In this document: one piece after another, positions 31,594 through 41,630 of the stretch | Layout: each line of letters opens with the position of its first letter | Position numbering within the stretch: position 1 is the first letter of the stretch | NCBI GenBank assembly: GCA_000827325.1 | Contig: KN832885.1 | Location: 620,001-684,000, forward strand | DNA length: 64,000 bases | From: Oidiodendron maius Zn | Taxonomy: Eukaryota > Ascomycota > Leotiomycetes > Myxotrichaceae | Direction of reading: 5' to 3' | Position numbers and translations under genes: made by a program | The notes under the pieces: model-generated | What the model saw: the letters and a program-made list of their open reading frames with translations, nothing else | What the model was told of the DNA's origin: nothing | Database searches by the model: none

Positions 31594-34242
31594 CTACGAC
31601 CACTTTGTCCACTCCTCCTCTACACGTCTACTCTCCATCGCTACAAACTTGGCACTCACTTTCCCCATATTCGCCTGGCGTTTCAATCCCTCCATATTCG
31701 TCTTATACGCGGTCTCCACAACCTTCCTCTCTCTTGCCTTCGACGCTAGAAGCTTATAATCATCCACGTCAACTGCGGTTCGAAATATCCCTCGCATCTT
31801 CGGAGAGTATAATTGGCAGGAAGCTTTGGGGAGGCGTTGAAGGGACTTATGAAACATCATAGGGATTGATTTTTCTTCTTCCAGCTCCGGCCAGACGATC
31901 TCGTCGAAACATTCCTCGCAAACAGTGAATTCTGGAAGTTGGGTTATGACGTTCCAGGGCCGATCGATGAGGTCTTTGTCGCGCTGGCATTCAGGGATTT
32001 TGGCCATGCGGCGCGCCAGGGAGACGAGTGCGCGCGGGTCTGGCGGTGCATCCGCTTCGTCGGCGCGATCGGCGGTGGTTTCAAGGATGTCAAAGTATTT
32101 GATGAAGCGTTTGCTGTCGAAGCGGAAGTCACATATCTTGGATGGCCCGACGGGGCGTGCCGGGTCGCGCATAAAGATACCGCGGATGGCGGGGAGGATG
32201 GTTTCCACGCTCTTGACGCAGGCAGAGCAAACGTAGAAGTTGTGCACGGGGGCGCGGGTCTTGGGGTCGATAAGGAAGTACCATTGCCGCACACCCTCGT
32301 GCTTCCCAGTGCATTCGGGTGTGGTGGCGGCGATATTGGCAAGGCCGTAGAAGATATTCATATGGTGCAGGTGCTCCTTGCGGATGATGAGCCAGGCGAT
32401 GCGGTACCATGGGGAGCAGCCAAAGTCGCATTGGACTTCCGTCTCGGGTGGCCGTGGAGGGGACTTGATGAAGAAGCGACGTAGTTCTGTTGGGGCGATG
32501 GCTGATTCGAAACAAGAAGGGCAGATATCGAAGGAGGGACATTGGGGCAGTGTGAACCAGTCATTATGTCCTCGGGTGTATGTGGTTCGGGGACAGGTAG
32601 GGAGCGGCGCAATTGCTCCACTATCAGCATCTTCTGAGTAACGACGGTATGAGCCAACTTGCTTATCTGATGACGACGGTTGAAGTGGGGGAGGCTGCCA
32701 GTGTGGAGGCTGTGGAGGGGGCGGTGGATGCCGTGATACAGAAGCCTTATGATCTCGGGAAACGTGTGATGGTGAAGGCTCCAGAGCAGGAGGCGGATAT
32801 GATTTCGGGGTGGGCACGGGAATGGGATTCGACTGACGTGATCGTGGTCGCGGCGCGCCCGAGTCCAGGGGATTCAAACGATCTGCTGAGGATCGCGGGG
32901 TATCTGTAGCAGGGGAAAACGGCGAGACGGATCTATCAATGGGGCTTCGACTGCCGCTTCTCTGCGGGAATGTCTCGGCCCTCTCCCTATCTGCTCGGGC
33001 GAGATAGTTGGGCGACGGTTTGGGTGAGGGCAAAGGGGCAGAGACTTTCCTGCGTAGTTTGGCTTCCTCTTCTGCTTGGATCTCCCTGTGTCTGTGATGC
33101 GTGTGGTGCCGATGTCGATGCTTTCCGTGTCTTGAAGAGTCGCTCTCCCCACCATCCGAGTCGCTACTATAATGCCGTCTGCCTGAGCGTGAAGAAGATC
33201 TTCCTGAGCGCCGGTGGTCCAGATCCACAGAAAGATTCTTCGACGATGAGTGCGGGGAGGAGTGTCTCCCTCTCCGATTCTCATCATCTGCCAATTGCGC
33301 CGGCCTTGGTGCTCTCTCACTCGACTCATGTCTTGACCTCCCATTATCAAAACTAGCACTATGACGTTTATTCTGTGGTGTTCCTGGGCGTGACGGAGGC
33401 CCATTATTGATTCTGGAACTGGACGGACTGGGAATTCTGCTCCCGAGACTCTCGGAATGGTGCCGCGGGCTGAGTGCAGCTGGGTGCTTGGACGTAACTG
33501 GTGAGAGTAGTTCACTCTGGGTTCGAGGGTGCATCGGTCTACGGGGTGTCATATCTGGATCTCCTGCCACAGAAGCCGACGTTGTCCTGCGCAGCGGTGC
33601 CATGTCTGCCGGGACCTTTGTCTGCAGAGCCGGGAGATCCTGCCTGCTCCGTCGCCGCGGGATACTCTCTCGCGGCGGCGCATCCAGATTGCTCCGGTTC
33701 TTGGGGAGGCGCTCATCTTTGCGATTAGGAGAGTACGTATCTGACTTTGGCATCAGCACGAAGCGCCGCTCTGGGTTGTCATCCTCCTTTTCAGATCCCG
33801 CCGACGCGTGGATCCTGGCTGCCTCGTCCTCTGAGATATCGGCCTCAAGTATGATGGGGTGCTGCTCAAGCACGCCTCGCAGCGGCGGGTCGTCAGAGGT
33901 GGCCGAAGACGAAGAGTCAGACTCTCTCGCCAGCGAGACAGCTTCGTCCTCGACTGTTGGTGGGGGTGGTCGTCGCCGGTGAGGGTTGCGGCTGCGGCTG
34001 CGGCCTCGCGAGTGGCTGTGGCCATCGAGTGCTCGCAGGAAAGCTGGAGTGTTGGAGGAGGGTTCAGCAGCAGGCGGTGGAGTTGTCGTCGAGCTGTGAA
34101 GAGAGGGAGTCAGCTTCATGCGGGCTTATACTTGGGGGAAGTAGAAGAAAGAACTCGACCTTGAGGGGCTGCGACCTCTGGCCGTCTTGAAATAGCCCTG
34201 AGTGAGCAGCTCATTGATGTCTCTCCTGACGGGCGGCTCCAT
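31594..34242 (-). CDS. SR-rich protein with threefold Cys-knuckle C-terminal region
   Basis: Conserved-looking but unnamed protein. Minus-strand exons 34242-34160 and 34093-31594 give 860 aa. The first exon starts MEPPVRRDINELLTQGYF and is needed for a sensible N-terminus; the donor is GTCGAG. Residues 30 to about 510 are low complexity: Ser/Arg, Pro and His rich with SRGRSRSR-like runs, as in RS-domain nuclear proteins. From about 515 the sequence is ordered and repeats three times the pattern F-x-[IV]-C-x-x-C-[FV]: FDICPSCFESAIAP, FYVCSACVKSVETILP and FTVCEECFDEIVWPE. Each is followed 25-35 residues later by another Cys (VQCDFGC, KICDFR, ASCQLY). These could bind zinc. The last 70 residues are charged and helical. 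Function unknown. Confidence 0.75.
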
Positions 34243-35013
34243 GGTTTCCCAGTTTATTTGTTTTTGGAATGCCTCTTATTCTCGGGAGACATTCAATCAC
34301 TCGGCCTGGTAGTCACGCCGCCATCGCACGCCACACAGGAGAGCAGACGAGCACAAGACGCGAGTTCGGGCCGAGCGAGCGAATAATGGGATCGAGAGAT
34401 ATTCGGAAGTTTTGATGAATGTCTGCTTTCTAGTATCGACCGTCGATGCAGAGTTTGAGTAGTTGCAGACAGGTGGAGACGTTCGAATGTTGTGCTGCAG
34501 GATTATGCGCCTCTTCCAGGACAGACGGGAAGACTGTGACGCTGGAGGGACATGGGGATGTGAGGCGGTGCAGAGGGATCAGCTCCTACACTGTGCAGAT
34601 GGCAGTAAAAGTATAACAGAACAGAGAGAATTAAAAAAGGGGGAGGCAAAAATGGACATATCATGCTGAGAGAAAGGGGATGGCAGTTATATTATTATAC
34701 ATCTCTCTATAAGCGCCTTGTGTTGGTAGTGATGGTGGTACAATCTCCCAGCTATTCTTGCCCAAACCGCCCCCACGGGCATGAACGCCTACGACAGGAT
34801 TGAGTTTGAGGTGCCAACCCTTCCCTGCAGTTATAATTGTGCACTCGGTCTGACCGCAAGAAGCAGGGTCATTGATTCCTTGGGCCTCTCTGCGTATGTT
34901 GGTGGGTGTGTGGGTGTGTATATCCTTCAGAGCCTATCTCTTCACCCAGAGCCTCAAATTCTTCTGCCATATCGGAAACCCTCATATAGGAACAAATCCT
35001 TCTCCACTTCAAC
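34243..35013. other. Intergenic, no gene seen
   Basis: 770 bp upstream of the SR-rich gene and downstream of the PGA2-like gene. No coding or RNA feature was recognised. Confidence 0.45.
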
Positions 35014-35427
35014 TCACCACCCATCCTCTCCCTCCGCATAATCCACCAACTGGTCCATGAGATCCGCCTGGTTGGCCTCTTCCTGCTGTTCGAAGTTCAC
35101 CTTCTTCGCCTGGCGTTTCCGCACTTTCTTGTCGCCCTCCACTTCTCCTTCCCTCTCCTCCTCTATCGGCTCCACATATCCTCGTAATGCATTTGGGCTG
35201 ATCTTTGCCTTGGGCACCGTCGTCTGCGCGTCCTCCATTGTCTTTGCATACTGCTTGTTGGACAACTTCTCGCCCAGCTTCACCAAGTATGGGCGCAGAA
35301 GGAGGTACCCGCCGATGACAGCGACTAGGCGAATCCACCGCTTGGCATCCATGTCATCGAAGGCTCCCGTGATATTTCGATGGATGTTCGTAGCATAGTG
35401 CTGGATTGTCGCGAGTACATTGTCCAT
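35014..35427 (-). CDS. PGA2-like ER membrane protein
   Basis: Small single-exon protein, 137 aa. It has an amphipathic N-terminus, one membrane helix (RLVAVIGGYLLLRPYLVKLG, about residues 32-51) and a charged cytosolic tail with Lys/Arg- and Glu-rich stretches ending DYAEGEDGW. Order and composition match Pga2 of yeast, an ER protein needed for processing and trafficking of Gas1 and alkaline phosphatase. The start is the ATG at 35427 (MDNVLATIQHY); the open frame extends 38 codons upstream, but that sequence is leader-like. The family call is moderately sure because the protein is short. Confidence 0.72.
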   Translation of the reverse strand: MDNVLATIQHYATNIHRNITGAFDDMDAKRWIRLVAVIGGYLLLRPYLVKLGEKLSNKQYAKTMEDAQTTVPKAKISPNALRGYVEPIEEEREGEVEGDKKVRKRQAKKVNFEQQEEANQADLMDQLVDYAEGEDGW

Positions 35428-36294
35428 GGTGAGGGTCGCCTGGGTGGAGTGAATTGTTGGTTGGTGCAATTCCTTTCGACACGTAATAGATGGAGTTGGA
35501 GGGGTGGATAAGATCGTAATGCTCAATACGAATGTCTCCAAATGCTTTTTGACCCAGTGGTGGCGAGGAGGAAGGCGGTGATTTTTCTCTGGGATCTGCG
35601 GGATTTGTAGAGGATTACGGGATTTGTGGTCGTGATACCCGACTTAAGCGGTTGTTCTGACGTAGCCTGGACCGGACGTAGAAAATCCGCATAAAGATAT
35701 ATACATTAGCATTTCATTTAAATATGCCAGTAAGTCAGCTAATGACGGTTGATAGACTGATGAAAAGTTCTGTCTTTCGTTCTAAATATATAGAGTCGTA
35801 ATACAATCTCTGTTTATCGCGGGCTGTTGCGTACACTTTGAGAAAACTCTTCGTGGAGCTGGGAGTAGCATTTAATGAGCAATTGAGACTAAATTTTTCC
35901 GGCTGAACCTCGCACGTAACTCAGTAAGCCTCTTCGAGAGATATCCAAGTGTATTGAGTCTGGAGAGAAAAGTGCTATTTCGTCCCTGTACCTTTAGTGG
36001 GCCCCTCGTTGTCCGCCTGCGGACAGGCAAAGGCTCTATAGCAGCACAATCCAACATCTTTCCAAGCAACTCCCCTATCTTGATTAGAATGCCCTAAATA
36101 TCTCCTTAAATCCATTATTACTCAGAAATTGGCTCGTAGGCACTACCCCCCTGTCCCCGTCTCGCTCAGGTTTACGTTCCGCTATTTTCCAAGAGACCTA
36201 GGAGACGCCGCAAAGCTAGGTCAGGGATGGGATAGATATGCTGATAATATGATGCTGTGAGAGAGTGGTTGATATTGAGAAGAAGCTGCTCGCG
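35428..36294. other. Intergenic, no firm gene
   Basis: Upstream region of the PGA2-like gene. AT-rich from about 35680 to 35800. A 65-codon minus-strand frame at 35872-36069 has no support. Confidence 0.4.
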
Positions 36295-36835
36295 ATGCCA
36301 TTCACGTTGACCGTCTTTTCTCTTACAAAATACCGGAGAGAAGGACTAAACACGGTAATGCCAATCCCTTTCGCCGGGTTCTTATTCACATCGAGAGATT
36401 CGTCAATCCTCCTTTTCCACTACAAACACTGGAAGAATACTAATTTGACAGAATACATATGCAGAGGGATGACCGAGGCGTGAATGTTCTCTGTCCTATA
36501 CACTTCACGGAGTCAAGGACAACGAATTTGACGTCCCTAGAAGGCGGATAGAATGGAATGGGCTAGCTGAATTCTTGGATTTGATAGTGGAATTTGTCAG
36601 CCATGACGGTTATGCTTCGAGTGAGACATACGACCAGGCGAGGAAACTGTTCGTGGAACTCAGGGAGAAGTTGTTGAGGGAGGCACAGGTGATGTGGGTG
36701 AGAGGTTTGAGCGGGTTTGCAAGGTCACGAATTAGTGGAGGAAATGAAATATCTCAGTATTTTTTGTACCCTTGTTTTTTGGTACCTTTGGAAGTAGTAA
36801 TTCGCAGTGCTTGGTTTTGCCTCAGTAGAATATAA
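36295..36835 (+). CDS. Possible small hypothetical gene (two exons)
   Basis: Tentative. An ATG at 36295 opens a frame to GMTEA. A GTGAATG donor and CCCTAG acceptor near 36540 would remove about 62 nt and join in frame to RRIEWNGLAEFLDLIVEFVS, then YDQARKLFVELREKLLREA. The second exon has the composition of a real helical protein (acidic and basic residues alternating with Leu/Val). The first exon looks less convincing, and the last 35 codons run into AT-rich sequence. It could be a gene fragment rather than a working gene. No family recognised. Confidence 0.3.
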
Positions 36836-36987
36836 CTGAGGATTATTCAAAATAGGTAAGGTCCCGTAGGGCTGAATAGGGGGAATAGACGGCTAAATAT
36901 CGGCCAGTCGCGTCTTCCGCTTCTTATCACTAAAAACCGCGTCGTCACACATGGATTCTCCAAAACCATCAATGCATCATTACCATC

Positions 36988-37474
36988 ATGACTGATAATA
37001 TGGATCCTGCTCTCCGCGAGGCACGTATAACGTCCCCTTTATCCTCTCAATTCCGCACCTTCCATCGAATGATAGCTAACAGCCTCGCAGCGCCTCAAAG
37101 CCTCGCTCTGGTTCTCCGTTGGCAAAATCGTTGACGAGGAATCGCTACGTCTCAACGCCAACGCCACCCCGCAATTCATCGGCGCCCTGACGGAGATGGT
37201 TTGGGCTCAAATCGGTACGGACTTCTCTTCATTACCATAACCATACCCATTATTCCGCCTCTCCATACCTCTAACCCCGACCCCGGTAGAGAACGTTGCC
37301 ATCGATCTCGAGTCCTTCGCGCGACACGCCGGCCGCAGCACGATCTCCCCTGAGGATGTACTGCTCGTCACAAGGAGAAACGATGAGCTGCATGGTATGA
37401 TACGGGATTTTGTCGAAAGGGAGAAGGCCGAGAAGGCGGGGGGGAGAAAGGGAAAGGGAAGGGCCGGGAAGTAG
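36988..37474 (+). CDS. MHF1: CENP-S / MHF1 histone-fold protein
   Basis: Small histone-fold protein that pairs with CENP-X/MHF2. It acts in the Fanconi-type FANCM/Mph1 DNA-repair complex and in the CENP-T-W-S-X kinetochore complex. Exons 36988-37024, 37083-37214 and 37290-37474 give 117 aa, with all phases closing; the first exon has only 12 full codons. Residues show the family core RLKASLWFSVGKIVDEE, then FIGALTEMVWAQIENVAIDL, ESFARHAGRSTISPEDVLL and RRNDELHGMIRDFV, covering the three histone-fold helices. The C-terminus is Lys/Gly-rich, consistent with DNA binding. No single long frame reveals it, because two introns split a short protein. Confidence 0.9.
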
Positions 37475-38024
37475 GGGCGAATATATTGTGAGATTAGGGG
37501 ATATGGCGTTGGTAGTTGGAGGGCTTATGATTTTATGGCTCAGGAGTTTGGAGGTGTGTTAGATATTATGACATGCAACGAATTATTTGTTGCTGTTTAT
37601 TAGTCTTTTTTTACGAGACAGATCTTGAAGAGGGGTAAATGAAATCGCAATAGAAACATGGATCAGGATGGTATGGGGAGAAGTATGAAACATAAAAAAA
37701 CAGTTAACAACTTGTTATAATTCCATATAAAGATGGAGCCTGAGCGGAGCAATTTTGGGAGAGTGGGATTAGACGTGTACTTTTGAGATGTTCTTCAAGC
37801 GCTCACGGGTCTAAAAAGAGGCTACCTGAGGGGCAGGTGAAAATGATGCTGGATTTGATGGCGGAAGCAGGGGCCGACCTCATACGTACTCGGTCTGAGC
37901 TGCGCCCCAAACTGTTGGCATTTGCAACCAGACATCTAAATTCTTAGCCGCCCTCATCTTTATTGACTATGGAGAGAGACAGCCGACTATTTGCAAACGC
38001 ATATTCCGTTGCAAAATTGTTGAA
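37475..38024. other. Intergenic upstream of HET gene
   Basis: 550 bp between MHF1 and the HET-domain gene on the same strand. No gene seen. Confidence 0.45.
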
Positions 38025-40003
38025 ATGTCGTCTCCATTTTTATTCTCAAACTCCCCTCTACAAAGCGAAGATGATATTAGATTGTTCACTTTGCTTCCAG
38101 GGAACTTCAACGACGACCTGCGCATACTCCTTCAACCTGTGTGCCTTGCTAGTAATGTCACACCTTACCAGGCACTCTCTTATACTTGGGGAGTGGAACG
38201 CACTCATTCCATCACCTGCGAGGGAGGTACGATCGAAACTCCAGCTAACTTAGCACTCGCTTTACGATACATACGATCAGAGACCGACTCACAGGTTCTA
38301 TGGGCCGATGCTATTTGTATCGTAAGTTACTGGACAACGCTATATAGCAGCGAAATCTAGCTAGTCCGTTTAATTGATAGATTATTAAGGACCAAAAGAA
38401 TCTTCAAGAACGTAACAGTCAAGTCCGCCTTATGGGCCGGGTCTACCAAAATTCGTCATGCATGTTGATATGGCTAGGAGAGGGCGGCCGGGACGAATTA
38501 GATTCGATAAAGTGGTTCTTGGAAGCTCTCAGAGAGACACCAGAACGGCGAACAGACCTGATTCCAACCTTCTTCAGGATAGACAATCAAGATACCGAAC
38601 CCTTACGCGAGAAACTTCAGATTTTGGGTTCTCTACTCTCTCGATCATGGTTCAATCGTGGGTGGACAGCCCAAGAGGTTTGCCTTGCTCGACATGCAGT
38701 CATGTTAGTTGGAATTAACAGATTGGACTGGAGCGAGCTCGTGAACTTGTACAAAAGCCTCTATGAAAAAGCTCGCAGCCTCGCTCAACGTGTCTTCAAC
38801 TGTGACTATCGAACAGCGAAGTCAAAAATCGCCCGTTCCTTGTGGCTCTCTGAGTTACCCGACATTACCGGCCAGGCCTTGCCATTTTCTTATATACTCT
38901 CCCTATCTCACAGCGAAGAGACGACTGATCCTAAAGACAAAGTCTATGCAGCTTTGGCTCTCGCTGATGAGCCTATTCGACACTCAATAGTTGTTAAATA
39001 TAGTGATACAGTTTCGGTTGAGCAAGTCTACATAGAAGCAACACGTGCCATTATTGCTCATGAGAAGCGATATTCCGTGCTCTCTCAAACTGAAAGTTAT
39101 CGTCGAGATCCAAAGCTTCCTTCATGGGTTCCCGATTGGCGAGTCAAGCGTCTCTTACAGAGCATGATTGCCGCAAAATACTATCCGGGTGTCGCTCAAG
39201 GCTCCAGAACAATAGTTCCAGAAACTGGCATCTCATCTTTATACGAGCTCCATGTTCCAGCCCATTATGTTGGCCGGGTGGTTGCAGTTCATGATCTAGA
39301 ATCACTTCGTTCAGACCTCGACTCCTCCGCTCAGCATGGCTGGCCCAGAATGGCTGCAGCCATCGTCCGCCTTGCCTGTCGAATCAGGTTGGATCATCGC
39401 ACTATATTTTCAGATGTATCTTTCTATTTAGATGTCCTACGAACAATATCATCTGACACACTACCATTTTCCAATAGAATTGCAAGTATCATGAGGTGTT
39501 GTCATTTCCCCCTCCATCGAGATATCCTCCTCAACGGCACAGAATTCACGGAAGCAACTTCGGCTATACTTTCCGACTACTACGCTACCATATTGCAAAC
39601 CTCCTATCAAAATGAAAACCGCCCAACTCACCATTCAAACCAGCTACCAAGAGGGACACCGTTTGCTCATATAGACAATAGTCTCCTCTCTTCTGCAATG
39701 CAAGAAATAACACGGCAGATCTCTATCCATACCTCCTGCCGCTCGCTTTTTATCACCACAGAAGGGCGCATGGGCCTCTCTTGTACTAGTACTACTATTG
39801 GAGACGAAGTTTACTGCTTCCAAGGCGGCGCCACCCCATTTGTGCTGCGGCCGATGGCGAGGCTTGGCACTTTTGAATTAGTGGCTGAGTGCTATTTAGA
39901 TAGAGTTATGAAAGGGGAACTATATAATCTAGAGGGAGAGGGCGATAAGAGAAGGCTAGTTCCGAAAGATGGGGGGAAGTTTGAGGAGATTATTCTGATA
40001 TAA
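38025..40003 (+). CDS. HET-domain protein (heterokaryon incompatibility)
   Basis: Member of the fungal HET family, whose domain (a TIR-related fold) triggers cell death after non-self fusion in characterised cases. Exons 38025-38321 and 38390-40003 give 636 aa. Diagnostic pieces are YQALSYTWGVE near residue 48, VLWADAICI joined across the intron to DQKNLQERNSQVRLMGRVY, MLIWLGE, SRSWFNRGWTAQEV and DPKDKVYAALALADEP. The acceptor at 38389 was chosen because it gives ICIDQ, the usual ICINQ motif; an earlier AG would insert IIK. The C-terminal third ends in a segment of the usual HET type (GDEVYCFQGGATPFVLRPM). No effector fusion such as NACHT or ankyrin is attached. Whether it takes part in incompatibility is unknown. 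Confidence 0.93.
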
Positions 40004-41630
40004 GCTGTCTCGTCCCTGGAATAATCGGTTGGGCGCATTAGGGGTTAAGAGGAGCTATATATAGCATAATACTGGAGTTTGAATTAGGGAAGGGTTTGGG
40101 TATAACAGGTTCCATTGAAAAATTAGCCACTTCCTATCGGTTTTGTATTTCGTGGAAGAGTTTTAAAGTACAAGCACACAGTATGAGAAATATAGAAGCT
40201 AAAACTAATCAGCTAACAAGAATAAAAGCATGATTTTTACTCAACACTGTATTGTAAGCTGGGGTACTTTTGAAGAGGTGGCGGTTATGGTCGTGCTGGT
40301 TGAGCTGACTAGGCCAATTCAAGGGCTGACTTCTCCTACGGTTAATGTTAGTTGTGATACGGTATTTGACGCATCTCTCTCCGAGCTCTTATGTATTTGA
40401 CGCTAAGTAATCTCCTTAATACACATTGTTGGAATCTCAAACGTAAGAAGCCTGGTGGCTGAATACAAAGAGCTGAAGCTTACTCTCTGGCCCAATCAAT
40501 AGGTTTTGTTAGACAGGGAAATATCCCTCATATGGCTGACTCACCGCAGCGGGTTTGAGGCGAAGCCAGGTAGTTGTGAGAAGTGCTAGTCAGTATATGT
40601 TGGTGGCGTTTAGATCCATGTCGATACAGGCTTTTTTCAACACACATGCCTCTTTTGGAATGTCAGCCTAATTTTCTCATCGTTGCTGGTTTGAAATTGC
40701 ATTCACATGGAGAATCTGTGAGTCTACGTCGAATTTGTACAAGAATATTACTTCTTTAACTCTGAAACTAATAAGTCTTTGTCTCCCCATTGTTAAGGTT
40801 TGGCTACTATTTATCTCGTTTCTTGTAAACAGTAATAGTAGCAATGGCTGTCCATATACGACTTACAATTTGCCGCGCAATGTTATATAACGACAGCGAT
40901 AAAGGGCGACGGATCTGGATAGATGTGATAACAGGCCTGCTGTATGGCCATCAATACGAAGACTTTGCACTCTGGTAGCCACAAGGCTGTGCAGCTGCTG
41001 CCACCTCTGTAACCTGAACAGTTTCTGTGTAACTCGACAGCCGCTGCAGAACCACCTCAAAATATCTATATTATCCGCAACCATACCAAGAAGAATGGGA
41101 TTAGTAATTTATAGAAAGTGTAAAAGCATATGAACATGGCATCTTCAACAGCTAACTCCCGTCGGCAAACCGAGTCATACCGCCGCAGTTGTGGGAGGTC
41201 TCGAGGGGGTCGAACGCCTCATCGATCACATCGCCACTTCCGGCAAAGGAAGCAGAATTCAGGGTTTATTTACGAGGCCGTTAACATTTTATGGCTTATG
41301 CCCTATATCCGAACCCAATAGAAATCCTTAGCTCCTGTTGGTCTTGTAGTTTGCTGCCAGGTCTCGAGTGTGCCTGGTCGTTAAAGCGGCCTGCGACCTC
41401 ATCAGAGACCGAAACATCAGCCGATCTGAGCAGAAAATAAAAGGCAGCCATAAATATGTGCTTGATCCTACTTTCTCTGTATATATTTTCACTTACCTTA
41501 TCTATTTATTCTATTGTTGATCAGAACCGGAAAGTAAAATACCTGCTCAAAAATCGGACAGCCATCTCACTGGGAGCTTGACGATACAACAAGTCACGAT
41601 ATATCAGAACTGCCGAAGAAGCTAGTGACT
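40004..41630. other. Intergenic 1.6 kb, one coding-like scrap
   Basis: Interval between the HET gene and the ATPase-DUF3883 gene. At about 41150-41310 one plus-strand frame reads TPVGKPSHTAAVVGGLEGVE, then RLIDHIATSGKGSRIQGLFT, which looks like former coding sequence. It has no start, and I cannot name its family. Otherwise AT-rich with nothing recognised. Confidence 0.35.

Noticed and set aside
31939-32484. 181-codon plus-strand frame inside the SR-rich gene region
   Set aside because: Antisense shadow of the ordered Cys-containing region, which has a coherent protein on the minus strand.
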